This document shows, one piece after another, positions 8,785-18,237 of a stretch of DNA of 64,000 nucleotides; the stretch's first letter is position 1, and each line of letters begins with the position of its first letter. Origin of the DNA: Hyphomicrobiales bacterium. GTDB lineage: Bacteria > Pseudomonadota > Alphaproteobacteria > Rhizobiales > JAJFHB01. A program made the translations under genes and the position numbers. The notes beneath the pieces were generated by a model. It saw nothing but the letters and a program-made list of their open reading frames with translations. It ran no database searches and had not been told where the DNA came from. The stretch spans positions 186,001-250,000 of the forward strand of contig JAJFHE010000033.1 of the NCBI GenBank assembly GCA_021775755.1, given 5' to 3'.

Positions 8785-9906
8785 TCAGTCCAGCACCGGA
8801 TGGATCATCGCGCCATCCCGCGTCAGCGCCGTGCCGACAATGATTTCATCTTCCCAGTCGATCGCGAGCTTGCCGCTCTCCGCATCGATCATTGTTTCAA
8901 GGAAGTTAAAAAGGTTCTTTGCATAAAGCTGCGATGCGTTGCCCGCGAGGTCGCCCGCCAGATTGGCTTGCCCCATGATGGTCACACCCGCATGGGTTAC
9001 CGTTTTGCCGAGCTTTGACAGCGGACAGTTGCCGCCGCGCTCGACCGCAAGATCGACGATTACCGAGCCCAGTTTCATGGTCTCAACCATTTCCTGCGTC
9101 ACCAGCGTCGGCGCCGGACGTCCTGGAATAAGCGCGGTACAAATCACAATGTCCTGTTGCCGGATCGTGTCGGCCACCAGCTCCGCCTGCTTGATCTTGT
9201 AGTCTTCGCTCATTTCGCGGGCATAGCCTGCCGCGGTTTCAGCGTCCTCTTCGGCCTCGACCATGACGAACTTCGCGCCGAGGCTCGCAACCTGCTCACC
9301 GGCAGCGCGGCGCACATCTGTGGCGCTGACAATCGCTCCCAGCCGCCGCGCGGTGGCGATTGCCTGCAGCCCTGCAACGCCTGCACCCATGACGAATACC
9401 CGTGCCGGCGGAACCGTTCCCGCCGCCGTCATCATCATCGGAAACGCTCGGTTGAATTGCGCCGCCGCATCGATCACCGACTTGTAGCCGGCAAGGTTCG
9501 ACTGCGACGACAAAACGTCCATCGACTGCGCACGCGTAATTCGCGGCATCAGTTCCATGGCAAACGCATTTACGCCCTTTGACGCGAACGGCTTAATACC
9601 CGCGGCATCGCCGTAAGGGTTCATGACGGCCAGAACCATCGCGCCCTTTTTGATATTGCGCAGCTCACCCGCGGATGGCCGGCGCACCTTGAGCACGATA
9701 TCGGCGGACTTGAGCGTCGCGGACGCGGAGTTTTCGATCTTGGCCCCCGCCTCCTTGTACTCGGCATCGGATATGTTCGATCCCGTACCCGCACCGCTTT
9801 GCACCGCGACCTTGCAGCCAAGCGCGGCAAACTTCTTTACGGTATCGGGGCTCGCGGCAACGCGAGATTCCCCCGCCTCCGTTTCGGCCGGAACGGCGAT
9901 CTTCAT
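8785..9906 (-). CDS. pntAA: NAD(P) transhydrogenase subunit alpha 1 (NAD-binding domain I)
   Basis: Soluble NAD(H)-binding subunit of the split alpha chain. It starts [20 protein letters not shown] as is typical of alanine dehydrogenase/PntA N-terminal domains and has the Rossmann motif GAGVAGLQA at residues 174-182. [17 protein letters not shown] and [18 protein letters not shown] are conserved family segments. 373 residues, normal for the PntAA form. It lies 9 bp downstream of the CoxIV-like gene and 14 bp upstream of pntAB, indicating one transcript. Confidence 0.96.
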   Translation of the reverse strand: MKIAVPAETEAGESRVAASPDTVKKFAALGCKVAVQSGAGTGSNISDAEYKEAGAKIENSASATLKSADIVLKVRRPSAGELRNIKKGAMVLAVMNPYGDAAGIKPFASKGVNAFAMELMPRITRAQSMDVLSSQSNLAGYKSVIDAAAQFNRAFPMMMTAAGTVPPARVFVMGAGVAGLQAIATARRLGAIVSATDVRRAAGEQVASLGAKFVMVEAEEDAETAAGYAREMSEDYKIKQAELVADTIRQQDIVICTALIPGRPAPTLVTQEMVETMKLGSVIVDLAVERGGNCPLSKLGKTVTHAGVTIMGQANLAGDLAGNASQLYAKNLFNFLETMIDAESGKLAIDWEDEIIVGTALTRDGAMIHPVLD

Positions 9907-9915
9907 GATGAAAAC

Positions 9916-10197
9916 CTAGACGAGTGTTACGGTCAGGAGAAAATACAGCACCCACAGCCCGGTGGCGGGAAGCCAGTTGCGACCGCCCGTCATCAGCGTG
10001 ATGGCGACGCAAATTAGCCCGACGGCGATGCCGCCGCCGCCAACCAGAAGCGCAAATGAATCCGCAAATGCCACCGCCATCAGGCCGACAAGCACAAAGC
10101 CGCACGCCAGTATCGTGGCGATGGTCAGCTTGATGAAGACCCCGTAGGTCTCCTGATGCGGTTTGTAGTCGTGAACGACCGTGCCCTCTTCAGCCAT
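9916..10197 (-). CDS. aa3-type cytochrome c oxidase subunit IV-like small membrane protein
   Basis: A 93-residue protein: short soluble N-terminus (MAEEGTVVHDYKPHQETYGV) followed by three predicted membrane segments. The N-terminus resembles the bacterial CoxIV family (aa3-type oxidase subunit IV), members of which commonly precede pntAA in alphaproteobacteria. The ORF track gives a start at 10308, but the ATG at 10197 has AGAGGC upstream and matches the family start. It probably heads the pnt operon. Whether it joins an oxidase or the transhydrogenase is unknown. Confidence 0.8.
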   Translation of the reverse strand: MAEEGTVVHDYKPHQETYGVFIKLTIATILACGFVLVGLMAVAFADSFALLVGGGGIAVGLICVAITLMTGGRNWLPATGLWVLYFLLTVTLV

Positions 10198-10503
10198 CGT
10201 TGCTGCCTCTTGCCCTGTATTCGATTGGTTACCCGGACAAGATGAATATAACAAAGCGTGCAACGTCTCAAGCCGCCCAGCCGCGACATGTTGCGCCGGT
10301 TTCCTCACTCTTGGTCGTTCCCAAAGACTTCACCTCACGAACAAGTGAAGCAATATTTGCCATGCATCACCGCATTCGCATCCGATTGCACGCAATTGGT
10401 GTGCGCTGCTTATCGACACGTCACATTTTCCGCTGTTAACTTTTCATTAATTCTTTTTGCCGCGTCGAGTCGGCGGCGAGAGGCACTAGGGGAGAGGGGT
10501 CGA
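10198..10503. other. Divergent intergenic region, about 306 bp
   Basis: Lies between the pnt operon (leftward) and the S74-domain protein (rightward), so it must hold both promoters. An imperfect hairpin with CTTCAC/GTGAAG arms sits near 10330. A strong Shine-Dalgarno stretch (GGGGAGAGGGG) precedes the ATG at 10504. No additional gene is convincing; the long in-frame extension in the ORF track lacks coding character. Confidence 0.5.
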
Positions 10504-11772
10504 ATGCGGGGACTGAAACACCTGTCTGTTGCGCTATTGGGGGGAACCATCCTGGCGGGCGGCTTGTCAACGCCGGCCGAGGCCTTCTTTTTCCTGGATG
10601 GCGATTCCCTGTTCATTTTCGACGATGAAGGCACCGCCCACCGCCGTGACGCGTTCAACACCATGAACGTCTGGACGCTCTATGGCTATGCTGGATATGG
10701 CGGCGGCAATGTCGAGCTCGACAGTGCCCAGAGATTCGACAGCGACATCGAAGAGTTCTACGGCTCCAAAAGTCTGCGCGTCAGACTGGGCTTTCTCGAC
10801 GCATGGCGTTCCTTCGACGGTGTAAGCCCCTCGGTTAACCTGCAGCTTTCCGGCTACTCGCGTAGCACGGAAGCGGAAGACCCGGTCATCAACAGCGGCG
10901 ACCAGGGGATATTCGCCGCCGGCGGCGAAGCCGCGCTCTACGTCCTCAAGCCGCATGGCCTTTTCGGGTTTTTCGTGAGTCAGAACAGGCAGGAAGAGGC
11001 GCGCTTCACCAACTATGGCGCCGTCGCACGGCTCTATACGGACCTGCCCTGGGACTACAGTCTCGATTTCCGCGTCGGCGGCATCGACAGCAACGACGAC
11101 ACCGACGGCTACTTCTTCCAGGTCGGCGCCACCAAGTTTCCGACCCACGACCTGATGCTTGGCTGGGATTTCGGCTACAACTACCTCGAAGGCGACCAGA
11201 GCCCCGGATTCAAGACGGAGATGGAATACTGGTATTTCGGCGGTGCGATCTCGTACCGCATTCCCGGTTCGCCGTTTTCCATCGGTTCGCACGTCGCTTA
11301 CTCCGAAACCGAGGTGAAAAACGACTTTACCAAATTCGACGAGGAAACCCTCTACTGGGGTTTCTTCTTCTCCTATTATCTCGGCGCGCCTCCCAACCGC
11401 TCCTACGCGGACATCAACCGCTTCGACGCACCGAGCCTGCACACCGCGACGGGTAACCTCATGGGCAAACCGATTGCTAATGAAAGCGGATTACGCACAC
11501 TTGGAGAACAGCTGTTCTTCTCGTCCGACGAGCGCTTGAAACGCGATGTGACCCTGCTTGCCCGGTTGTCGAACGGTCTCGGCGTTTACCGCTACAGGTA
11601 CCTGTGGAGCGATCAGATCTATGTCGGCGTCATGGCGCAGGAAATGCTCACGATCATGCCGCACGCGGTTCGCCGTTTCGGCAACTGGTTCGCCGTCAAC
11701 TACGCCGCCATCTGGGCATCAGACGATATCCAGGACGAGTTGCGCGAGAAGGGACTGATCAACGCCCATTGA
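10504..11772 (+). CDS. Exported barrel-like protein with C-terminal S74 (endosialidase-type) self-cleaving chaperone domain
   Basis: A signal peptide (MRGLKHLSVALLGGTILAGG, cleavage near AEA) is followed by ~310 residues of alternating aromatic/hydrophilic strands, consistent with an outer-membrane or surface beta-structure. The last ~80 residues match the S74 intramolecular chaperone family: SDERLKRDVTLL, then YVGVMAQEML and the closing WFAVNYAAIWA. The catalytic pair is present: Ser341 and Lys346, spaced five apart as in phage endosialidase and MYRF. The track's start at 10258 is rejected; the ATG at 10504 has a strong GGGGAGAGGGG site and exposes the signal peptide. 422 residues. A hairpin terminator follows. 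The function of the barrel part is not recognised. Confidence 0.78.
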   Translation: MRGLKHLSVALLGGTILAGGLSTPAEAFFFLDGDSLFIFDDEGTAHRRDAFNTMNVWTLYGYAGYGGGNVELDSAQRFDSDIEEFYGSKSLRVRLGFLDAWRSFDGVSPSVNLQLSGYSRSTEAEDPVINSGDQGIFAAGGEAALYVLKPHGLFGFFVSQNRQEEARFTNYGAVARLYTDLPWDYSLDFRVGGIDSNDDTDGYFFQVGATKFPTHDLMLGWDFGYNYLEGDQSPGFKTEMEYWYFGGAISYRIPGSPFSIGSHVAYSETEVKNDFTKFDEETLYWGFFFSYYLGAPPNRSYADINRFDAPSLHTATGNLMGKPIANESGLRTLGEQLFFSSDERLKRDVTLLARLSNGLGVYRYRYLWSDQIYVGVMAQEMLTIMPHAVRRFGNWFAVNYAAIWASDDIQDELREKGLINAH

Positions 11773-11816
11773 ATCTCCCGCCCGGATTACTCCGGGGGCA
11801 CGCCCGCAAGGGCAAC

Positions 11817-11850
11817 AAGGCCGGCAGCCCCAACGGGGTGCCGGCCCTGT
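11817..11850 (+). terminator. Hairpin downstream of the S74-domain gene
   Basis: GGCCGGCA and TGCCGGCC form an 8-bp stem, extended inside by CCCC/GGGG, about 47 bases after the stop. The following tract is only weakly T-rich, so efficiency is uncertain. Confidence 0.55.
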
Positions 11851-12007
11851 TCTGTCCGGCCCGAGGACGTCGGTTAATTGGCGAGTTTGTGCCGCGAACA
11901 TTCCTGAGCAGGCCGTAGGACCAGTAAAAGCCAACAACAGGCAGCCGGAACCGCCGGTTGCAGTGGTATGACAAATTCGGAAGAGAATGTTGATTGCCGG
12001 ATGCCGG

Positions 12008-15000
12008 TTACTGAATTCTCGCTAGATCCTCGCTTGCCACATAACCGATAACTTCACCATTGCGGGCAATCAAAGCCCAACCGTCCTCATCGTCCAGAAC
12101 TGTTACAAGTGAGCCAGGCGCGAGTTCGGATACGAAATGCCTCCCGCGCTCGGCATCGGTGAAGACCTTCGCTTTTTCGATTACCACATGCGTGGGATTG
12201 GCAGGAATTTCCGAGCGTTCGTCCGTCCCGGCAGTTAGGGCAGCATAACGCGCGCCGATGGGGAAGTTGTTGCCGACTATGCGCATCTGCGGAACCTGTC
12301 GATAGCCAAACGCCTCGCTCGAGATGTCCGGCACCCGCTCGTCGAGATGTGCCGCAAGCTCTGTAACTTCGATACGGCCATTGCCGTTTGTGTCCGCAAG
12401 GCCCATCGCCTCCAGAAGAGCGTAAGAAAACACGCCATGGCCTCGATAACCTTCCAACGCTGGCGCATCGTCCGTGGCCGCCACGAGGATGGTGCGGCCC
12501 ACGGCATGGGAGAGTTTGTCAACGGCTGTAATCATGGCAAGGCCACGTTGGATCTGATCTCCGGTAAGAGAGCCGCTCTCACATGTATCGTACATGAGCA
12601 GCGACTTGCGGGCCGGCAACGATGCAAACCACGCCTGCCACTGGTCCTGGTTGATACCGTGCTCGACGATTGAACCTGCGTCTTTAAACCGAAAGTCATG
12701 CGGCAGGAAATAATAGCGACCGTCTACGGTCTTGCCGTGACCGGCGACGAAGAAAAGGAACACGTCGCCAGAACGCACGGTTCGGGACAACCCCTCAAAC
12801 ACCGCATTCAGGTTCTGGAGGGTAACCTCTTCGTTGAGCAACTCGTGGACGTGCGTTTGCGCATAAAGGCCCGGCGCCGCTTCGGTGAAGGCTCTGGCCA
12901 GAGCTTCCGCGTCGGGAACGGCATAATTCAGCCTCAGACGCCCGTCCCAATAGTCGTTCACACCAACGGTGAGGACGTGCAGCTCCGGCGGCGTCACACC
13001 CGACACACCATCCCAGGTAACAGTGACAGACATGGGCTCTGATGCAATGAGATTGGCTGCATTGTAGGCCACAACTTCAATCACATTGTCGCCGGGTTCG
13101 AGCACGATGGAACGGCTGATATCCAATACCTGTTGCTGAACAGGTTCGCCGTTTTCGATCCGCGCCAAACCGCGCTCCATCTCAAGGCCGACAGTTGTGC
13201 CATTGATCCTCCACTCGACCCGCCCGACGCCTCCGCCGCGTTCTACGATGCGCGCATCGACGTCGATCCGCTCCGACTCCGCCCGGCTTTTCGACTCAGG
13301 TGTAATGATCTCAAGCCGGGGCGCGTTGCCGCTGTCTATCAGCGCGCCAAGGTTGAGTTCCGCCGCCGCTGCCGCCACCCGCCCCTGCGGGTCTCCCGCA
13401 AGCGCGTCGCGGATAAGGTCGGGGCGGTATAGCGCCTGGTAGAACTGGTTGATGTCATATGTCTCAAAACCCTTGGTAATCAGCAGCATGGAATTGTCAA
13501 AGTCGTGACTTTCAAAAAACCCGTCACGCGTTAACGTCAACGTTCCGCCGGCGTTGTTCAGCGCGAGCCGTGCTATCAAGTTGCCAGTGTCCACATCTAC
13601 AATACGAAGGACGCCGTCCAAGCCCGAAGTTGCGAATTGCCCGCCATCCGGTGCAAACGAAACACTGATGCCCGATACAGGCAGATTGGGATAGCTGGTC
13701 AACTCACTCCCAGTGGTGAGATCCCATCTCCTCACGCCGTCGATGGAAGTGGCAACAATCGAATCGCCATTCGGTGAAATCGCGACCCGCCCACCAAGAT
13801 TGCTCGGATCGATGCCGATCGTCATTTGCAGCGCACCCGACCTCACGTCCCACAGTTTTACTCTCCCATCTGTCCCGCTTGAGACGATGTTCGCGCCGTC
13901 TGGTGTGAACGCAACTGACCAGATAAAACTGAACCGCCGCTCTTCAAGCTGATGCGCGGTTTCAATCATTCGCAGCAGTCTGCCGGACGAAGCTTCCCAA
14001 ATGCCGAAACTACTATTGTTGCCCCCTCCGGTCACGATGAGCCGACTATCAGGCGAAATTTCCACTGATGACACAAAGCCGTCGTGGCCGGAAAGGGATC
14101 GAAGCGCCGCTCCCGTGGCCATGCTCCAAAGCCTCACTTTTCCATCACTTGCGGCGGACGCAGCGAATTGGCCATTTGGTGAGATCCTGACGGTGTCGTA
14201 TCCCGCCGCGCCTGCTTCGATCGTTAACCGACGCTCGCCCGTTTTCACATCCCAGAGCCCAATTGTACGGCCACTGCTGCTCAAGAGAAACTGTCCGGTA
14301 TTGGAAAATCGAAGACCACCCACCTCGTCCCCGTGCGCTCCAATGTTGCGGACCAACCGGCCAGTCACAGGGTTCCAGAGTCTCAAACTGCCGTCAGTTC
14401 CCCCTGTAGCGATAAGTTTGCCATCGGGCGCGTAGTCGATAACATTTAGTGCGCTGAGGGACGTCCCCATCTCGCGAAGCAGCAGTCCCGTCTCCACATC
14501 CCAGAGCTTGACGGTCGGGTCACCGCCGACCGTCAAAATAGCGTCGCCATTCTTTGAAAACACTGCGGACATGATAGATTGTCCATGTCCTTCAATCGTA
14601 CGCGCGAGGTGGCCTGAAATTGTGTCCCACAGCTTTACAGTCCCGTCCTCTCCGCCCGTCACGATGGTTTGGCCGTCGGGCGAAAATGCAACAGCAAGCG
14701 CTTCGCCATTGTGAGCTGCAATTTCATGGAGCTGGGAACCGCCTGACCTGTTCCAAACTCTTACTTCGCCATTTGTGGTTGCTGCGGCGACGTATGAGCC
14801 ATCAGGTGATGCGGCGATGGCCCGTGCAGCATTGTTATCTCCATACATGTAGGTAAGTTCTTCGCGTTGAGCATGTATGCTCCACAACCTGACTGCGAAC
14901 TTATCACTGGACACAAACATTGTTCCCTCAGGAGCAAACGCTAAAGAGTAGAACGGCAATCCGGACTTTTGGTGTTTTCGCAGCATTGCGCCAGACTGAA

Positions 15001-15955
15001 TGTGCCAGAGCACCAACTCTCCGTGCGCGGATCCGGACACGATAAATCGGCCATCAGGCGAGTAGGCCAGTGCATTAATGTCTCCCTGGTTGCCCACTAA
15101 CTCACGAACAACGTTTCCGGAAAAAATTTCTACAATCTGGATTCGGCCACCAAAACCACCGGTTGCGAATGTCCGGCCATTTGGCGAAACAGCTACCGGG
15201 CGCACTGAGCCACTGCTCCCGTAATACGTGCGTAACAGGTGACCGGTTGAAAGTTCCCAGAGGCTGCCACGCCCGTCACCACTGCTCGTGATCGCATACT
15301 GGCCATCCATGGTGAGAGCCACGGAACTGATTTGGACACCGTGCCCGATTTGGGCAACCACGCTGAGCGGAAGTCCGTCTGAGCTTCCGTCGTCCGTTGG
15401 CTGGTTGTCTGGGCTGCTCCGCCCATCATACTGCTTCAGCACTTGAAGCAGGACATCATCGTTGCGGCCTTCAAAAGTGAAAATTTCAGCAAGATCCACA
15501 TTCCACTGTTCTGCGAAGAGCAACGTGGCGGTCTCTGTGTTTTCGTCCCAAGCATCCGTTACGGGTCCGGAGTAGTGGCCCAGATTTGCAAGTTGGATTT
15601 GAATTTTGCCCAGAAGTGTCGCTGCATCGCGTGCTTGCCGACTCTCTTCCTCGGTTGGTCTTTGAAATCCGCGAAGGCCCGCAAGCAAAACCTGAAGGCG
15701 GAAAAGTTTGATAAGCCCCGGGTGCGTTTCGCAACTAAAGTCTGCGCCGGACACCCCCTTGTCTCGCGCAAATTCCCTTGCCGCAGCTTCAGTTCGCGGC
15801 CCGCAATGACCATCGGCAGGTCCCGGATCATAGCCGAATGACAGGAGACCTTGTTGTATCTCATATATTTCTTGGCTGTATTCCGCGTCGGCGTTCGTTG
15901 ATCCTGCAAATGCCCAAAGCACGAACACCACGATAGCCAGGAATTTGCGCAGCAT
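12008..15955 (-). CDS. Exported WD40-repeat protein with caspase-like (C14) peptidase, peptidoglycan-binding-like and SH3-like domains
   Basis: 1315 residues. Order: signal peptide 1-24; one or two peptidoglycan-binding-like helical repeats (28-72 and ~112-152); about 14 WD40 blades (205-800) with many SPDG..., LW(D/N) motifs; an Ig-like strand region (880-985); a caspase-type domain (990-1235) with the catalytic histidine in FVAGHGK (His1073) and cysteine in YDTCESG (Cys1125); and a C-terminal bacterial SH3-like domain (1256-1315). An EF-hand-type loop, DTNGNGRIEVTE (1188-1199), lies inside the caspase region. The ATG is preceded by GGGAGGATCCC. Single gene, no obvious operon partner. Both catalytic residues are intact, so an active secreted orthocaspase-like protease is plausible; substrate and role are unknown. 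Confidence 0.88.
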   Translation of the reverse strand: MLRKFLAIVVFVLWAFAGSTNADAEYSQEIYEIQQGLLSFGYDPGPADGHCGPRTEAAAREFARDKGVSGADFSCETHPGLIKLFRLQVLLAGLRGFQRPTEEESRQARDAATLLGKIQIQLANLGHYSGPVTDAWDENTETATLLFAEQWNVDLAEIFTFEGRNDDVLLQVLKQYDGRSSPDNQPTDDGSSDGLPLSVVAQIGHGVQISSVALTMDGQYAITSSGDGRGSLWELSTGHLLRTYYGSSGSVRPVAVSPNGRTFATGGFGGRIQIVEIFSGNVVRELVGNQGDINALAYSPDGRFIVSGSAHGELVLWHIQSGAMLRKHQKSGLPFYSLAFAPEGTMFVSSDKFAVRLWSIHAQREELTYMYGDNNAARAIAASPDGSYVAAATTNGEVRVWNRSGGSQLHEIAAHNGEALAVAFSPDGQTIVTGGEDGTVKLWDTISGHLARTIEGHGQSIMSAVFSKNGDAILTVGGDPTVKLWDVETGLLLREMGTSLSALNVIDYAPDGKLIATGGTDGSLRLWNPVTGRLVRNIGAHGDEVGGLRFSNTGQFLLSSSGRTIGLWDVKTGERRLTIEAGAAGYDTVRISPNGQFAASAASDGKVRLWSMATGAALRSLSGHDGFVSSVEISPDSRLIVTGGGNNSSFGIWEASSGRLLRMIETAHQLEERRFSFIWSVAFTPDGANIVSSGTDGRVKLWDVRSGALQMTIGIDPSNLGGRVAISPNGDSIVATSIDGVRRWDLTTGSELTSYPNLPVSGISVSFAPDGGQFATSGLDGVLRIVDVDTGNLIARLALNNAGGTLTLTRDGFFESHDFDNSMLLITKGFETYDINQFYQALYRPDLIRDALAGDPQGRVAAAAAELNLGALIDSGNAPRLEIITPESKSRAESERIDVDARIVERGGGVGRVEWRINGTTVGLEMERGLARIENGEPVQQQVLDISRSIVLEPGDNVIEVVAYNAANLIASEPMSVTVTWDGVSGVTPPELHVLTVGVNDYWDGRLRLNYAVPDAEALARAFTEAAPGLYAQTHVHELLNEEVTLQNLNAVFEGLSRTVRSGDVFLFFVAGHGKTVDGRYYFLPHDFRFKDAGSIVEHGINQDQWQAWFASLPARKSLLMYDTCESGSLTGDQIQRGLAMITAVDKLSHAVGRTILVAATDDAPALEGYRGHGVFSYALLEAMGLADTNGNGRIEVTELAAHLDERVPDISSEAFGYRQVPQMRIVGNNFPIGARYAALTAGTDERSEIPANPTHVVIEKAKVFTDAERGRHFVSELAPGSLVTVLDDEDGWALIARNGEVIGYVASEDLARIQ

Positions 15956-16146
15956 GGGATCCTCCCTTTCCCCCCGGAAGAAGTGTTCCCTTGGCCTAAA
16001 AGGCTACCATGACGAAGAGATTACTTTAACCGCAAATTGCGGTTTCGGTTTCGAGCCATTTCCAAGCCCGTTCACTAGTCAACCAGATAACCACGACCCA
16101 AACATATGGACTGCCCTACACGACCCGCGGGCGCGCGCAATATTTC

Positions 16147-17964
16147 TCAAAGCCCCTCCAGTTCGTCGATCATCCCCTCGATGACCTTGAGCCCCATGGA
16201 CCAGAAGCCGGCATCGGAGGCATCGAGCCCGAACGGTGCGAGCAGTTCAGAGTGATGTTTTGAGCCACCCGCGCTCAGCATGTCGAAATATTTCTCCGCA
16301 AAACCTTCGTCGGCGTTTTCGTAAACCGCGTAGAGCGAATTCACCAGACAGTCGCCGAACGCATACGCGTAGACGTAGAACGGCGAATGGATGAAATGCG
16401 GGATGTAGCACCAGAAATTTTCATAGCCCTCGCCCAGCCGGATGGCAGGCCCGAGACTTTCTCGCTGGATGTCGAGCCATATTTCGCCAAGCCGTTCGCT
16501 CGTCAGTTCGCCCTCGCGGCGCTCGGTGTGCACCCGGCGCTCAAACGTATAGAACGCGATCTGCCGCACCACCGTGTTGAGCATGTCCTCGACCTTGGAC
16601 GCGATTAGCACCTTGCGCGCGGCCGCGTCTTCGGTTGCCGCCAAGAGCGAGCGAAAGGTCAGCATCTCGCCGAAGACGCTTGCTGTTTCGGCGAGTGTCA
16701 GCGGCGTCGGCGCCATCAAGGCGCCCTGCGGCGCGGCAAGGATCTGATGCACACCATGGCCAAGCTCGTGCGCGAGCGTCATCACATCGCGGGTGCGTCC
16801 TTGGTAGTTCACCAGCACGTAAGGGTGCACCGCAGGCACCGTCGAATGCGAAAATGCACCGGGCGCCTTGCCGGGCCGCACCGGTGCGTCGATCCAGGCA
16901 TTGTCGAAAAACCGGGCAGCAAGCGTCGCCATGTGCGGATGGAACCCGCCATAGGCTTCCAGCACCGTGTGGCGCGCCTTGTCCCAGGGAACGCTCGCCG
17001 TTTCTTCCTGCGGCAGCGGCGCGTTGCGGTCCCAGTGATCAAGCACGTCGTAGCCGAGCCATTTTGCCTTCAACGCGTAATAGCGGTGCGACAAACGCGG
17101 ATAGGCATCGCGCACGGCGCTTTCCAGTGCGTCGACGACCGGGCGTTCGACACGGTTGGCGAGATGGCGCTGATCGGCGATGTCCTCAAATCCGCGCCAG
17201 CGGTCGGAGATTTCCTTGTCCTTGGCAAGCGTGTTGGTGATCAGTGCAAACGTGCGCAGGTGCACGCCGAATGTCGACGACAACGCATCGGCACCGAGTT
17301 TGCGCCGCGCCCCATCCTTGTCCTGCAGCAGATTGAGCGTGCGCTCAATGCCCAGTTCCTCGCCATCGACGTCGAATGTCAGCCCCGAAATTGTTTCGTC
17401 AAACAGCCGGTTCCACGCGCTGGCGCCACTCACGGATTTTTCCAGAAACAGTTTTTCCGTCCGCTCATCAAGCTGGTAGGGGCGTTCTTTACGCAGGTCC
17501 GCAAGCCACGGCTGGTAGTGTGCAAGTTCGCGCGCCGACATGGCCCGCTCCAAATGGCCATCGTCAAGCCGGTTGAGTTCAAGCTCGAAGAACAGCCCGT
17601 GTGTGCTGGCCGCGGTCAGGCGGTCGCGCACATCTGCATAAAACTTCGAGCGCGCCGCATCGCTCATATCGCCCGCATGCAGAAGACCCGCAAACGAGTA
17701 CAGCCGGCCATAGAGTTCCTGCAACTCTTCGTAATCGCCGATCGCCGCCGCCAGAGCCTTGCCGCCATCGTCCGATTTCAAAAGCTGTTCGAGCTTGCCC
17801 TCGTGCCGCGCTGCAAATGCAACCGTTTCCTCCTCCGCGCGCTTCAGATCGGCTTCGACCTCGCTCCCCTCCATGGACGGATAAAGGTCCGCCAGATCCC
17901 ACTCCGGCAATTGCCCGAGATCTTGTTCCTGTGTGCTTGTGTGAAGATCGCTCTGTGTCGTCAT
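16147..17964 (-). CDS. pepF: M3-family oligoendopeptidase F
   Basis: Cytoplasmic zinc peptidase that degrades oligopeptides. The zinc site HELGH lies within MTLAHELGHGVHQIL, with the downstream ligand region LTLAETASVFGEML. The C-terminal segment contains the M3B features (FIHSPFYVYAYAFGD). The ORF track begins at 18186, but the extra 74 residues look untranslated; the ATG at 17964 (MTTQSDLHTSTQEQDLGQ) starts just before the conserved opening LPEWDLADLYPSMEG, giving 605 residues. Upstream Shine-Dalgarno is weak, so the start is uncertain by a few codons. Divergent from the sigma-54 regulator at 18238. Confidence 0.9.
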   Translation of the reverse strand: MTTQSDLHTSTQEQDLGQLPEWDLADLYPSMEGSEVEADLKRAEEETVAFAARHEGKLEQLLKSDDGGKALAAAIGDYEELQELYGRLYSFAGLLHAGDMSDAARSKFYADVRDRLTAASTHGLFFELELNRLDDGHLERAMSARELAHYQPWLADLRKERPYQLDERTEKLFLEKSVSGASAWNRLFDETISGLTFDVDGEELGIERTLNLLQDKDGARRKLGADALSSTFGVHLRTFALITNTLAKDKEISDRWRGFEDIADQRHLANRVERPVVDALESAVRDAYPRLSHRYYALKAKWLGYDVLDHWDRNAPLPQEETASVPWDKARHTVLEAYGGFHPHMATLAARFFDNAWIDAPVRPGKAPGAFSHSTVPAVHPYVLVNYQGRTRDVMTLAHELGHGVHQILAAPQGALMAPTPLTLAETASVFGEMLTFRSLLAATEDAAARKVLIASKVEDMLNTVVRQIAFYTFERRVHTERREGELTSERLGEIWLDIQRESLGPAIRLGEGYENFWCYIPHFIHSPFYVYAYAFGDCLVNSLYAVYENADEGFAEKYFDMLSAGGSKHHSELLAPFGLDASDAGFWSMGLKVIEGMIDELEGL

Positions 17965-18237
17965 CTCGCCGTCCGGTCCCGTTCGTTTTCGCGTCGCTGC
18001 GCATTGCCCGCTGCCTTGATCCCGCGCAGCCGGACCTATATCAGCCAGTGGCGATCCGACATCAACCCCCCAGGGTTTCAAATTTCCTGGAATGCCGGGC
18101 GGGTGCACACATCTTAAGCCGGTCTTTACGGTTGTGCGCCAAAATGGGCCACCCTTGCGACTGGTGCGCGTTGAACTTCGTGGCACGCCGCAAACTCAAA
18201 TGAAGTCCTGTTGGTTGAATAGCGAGAGTTAGTGTCC

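Noticed and set aside
10504-11772. Possible prophage because of the S74 tail-fibre domain
   Set aside because: Neighbours are transhydrogenase and housekeeping genes; no capsid, portal, integrase or lysis gene is present, and the protein has a signal peptide.
12008-15955. CASPASE-type abortive-infection (anti-phage) system
   Set aside because: The protein has a signal peptide and no adjacent sensor or effector gene; nothing indicates a defence island here.
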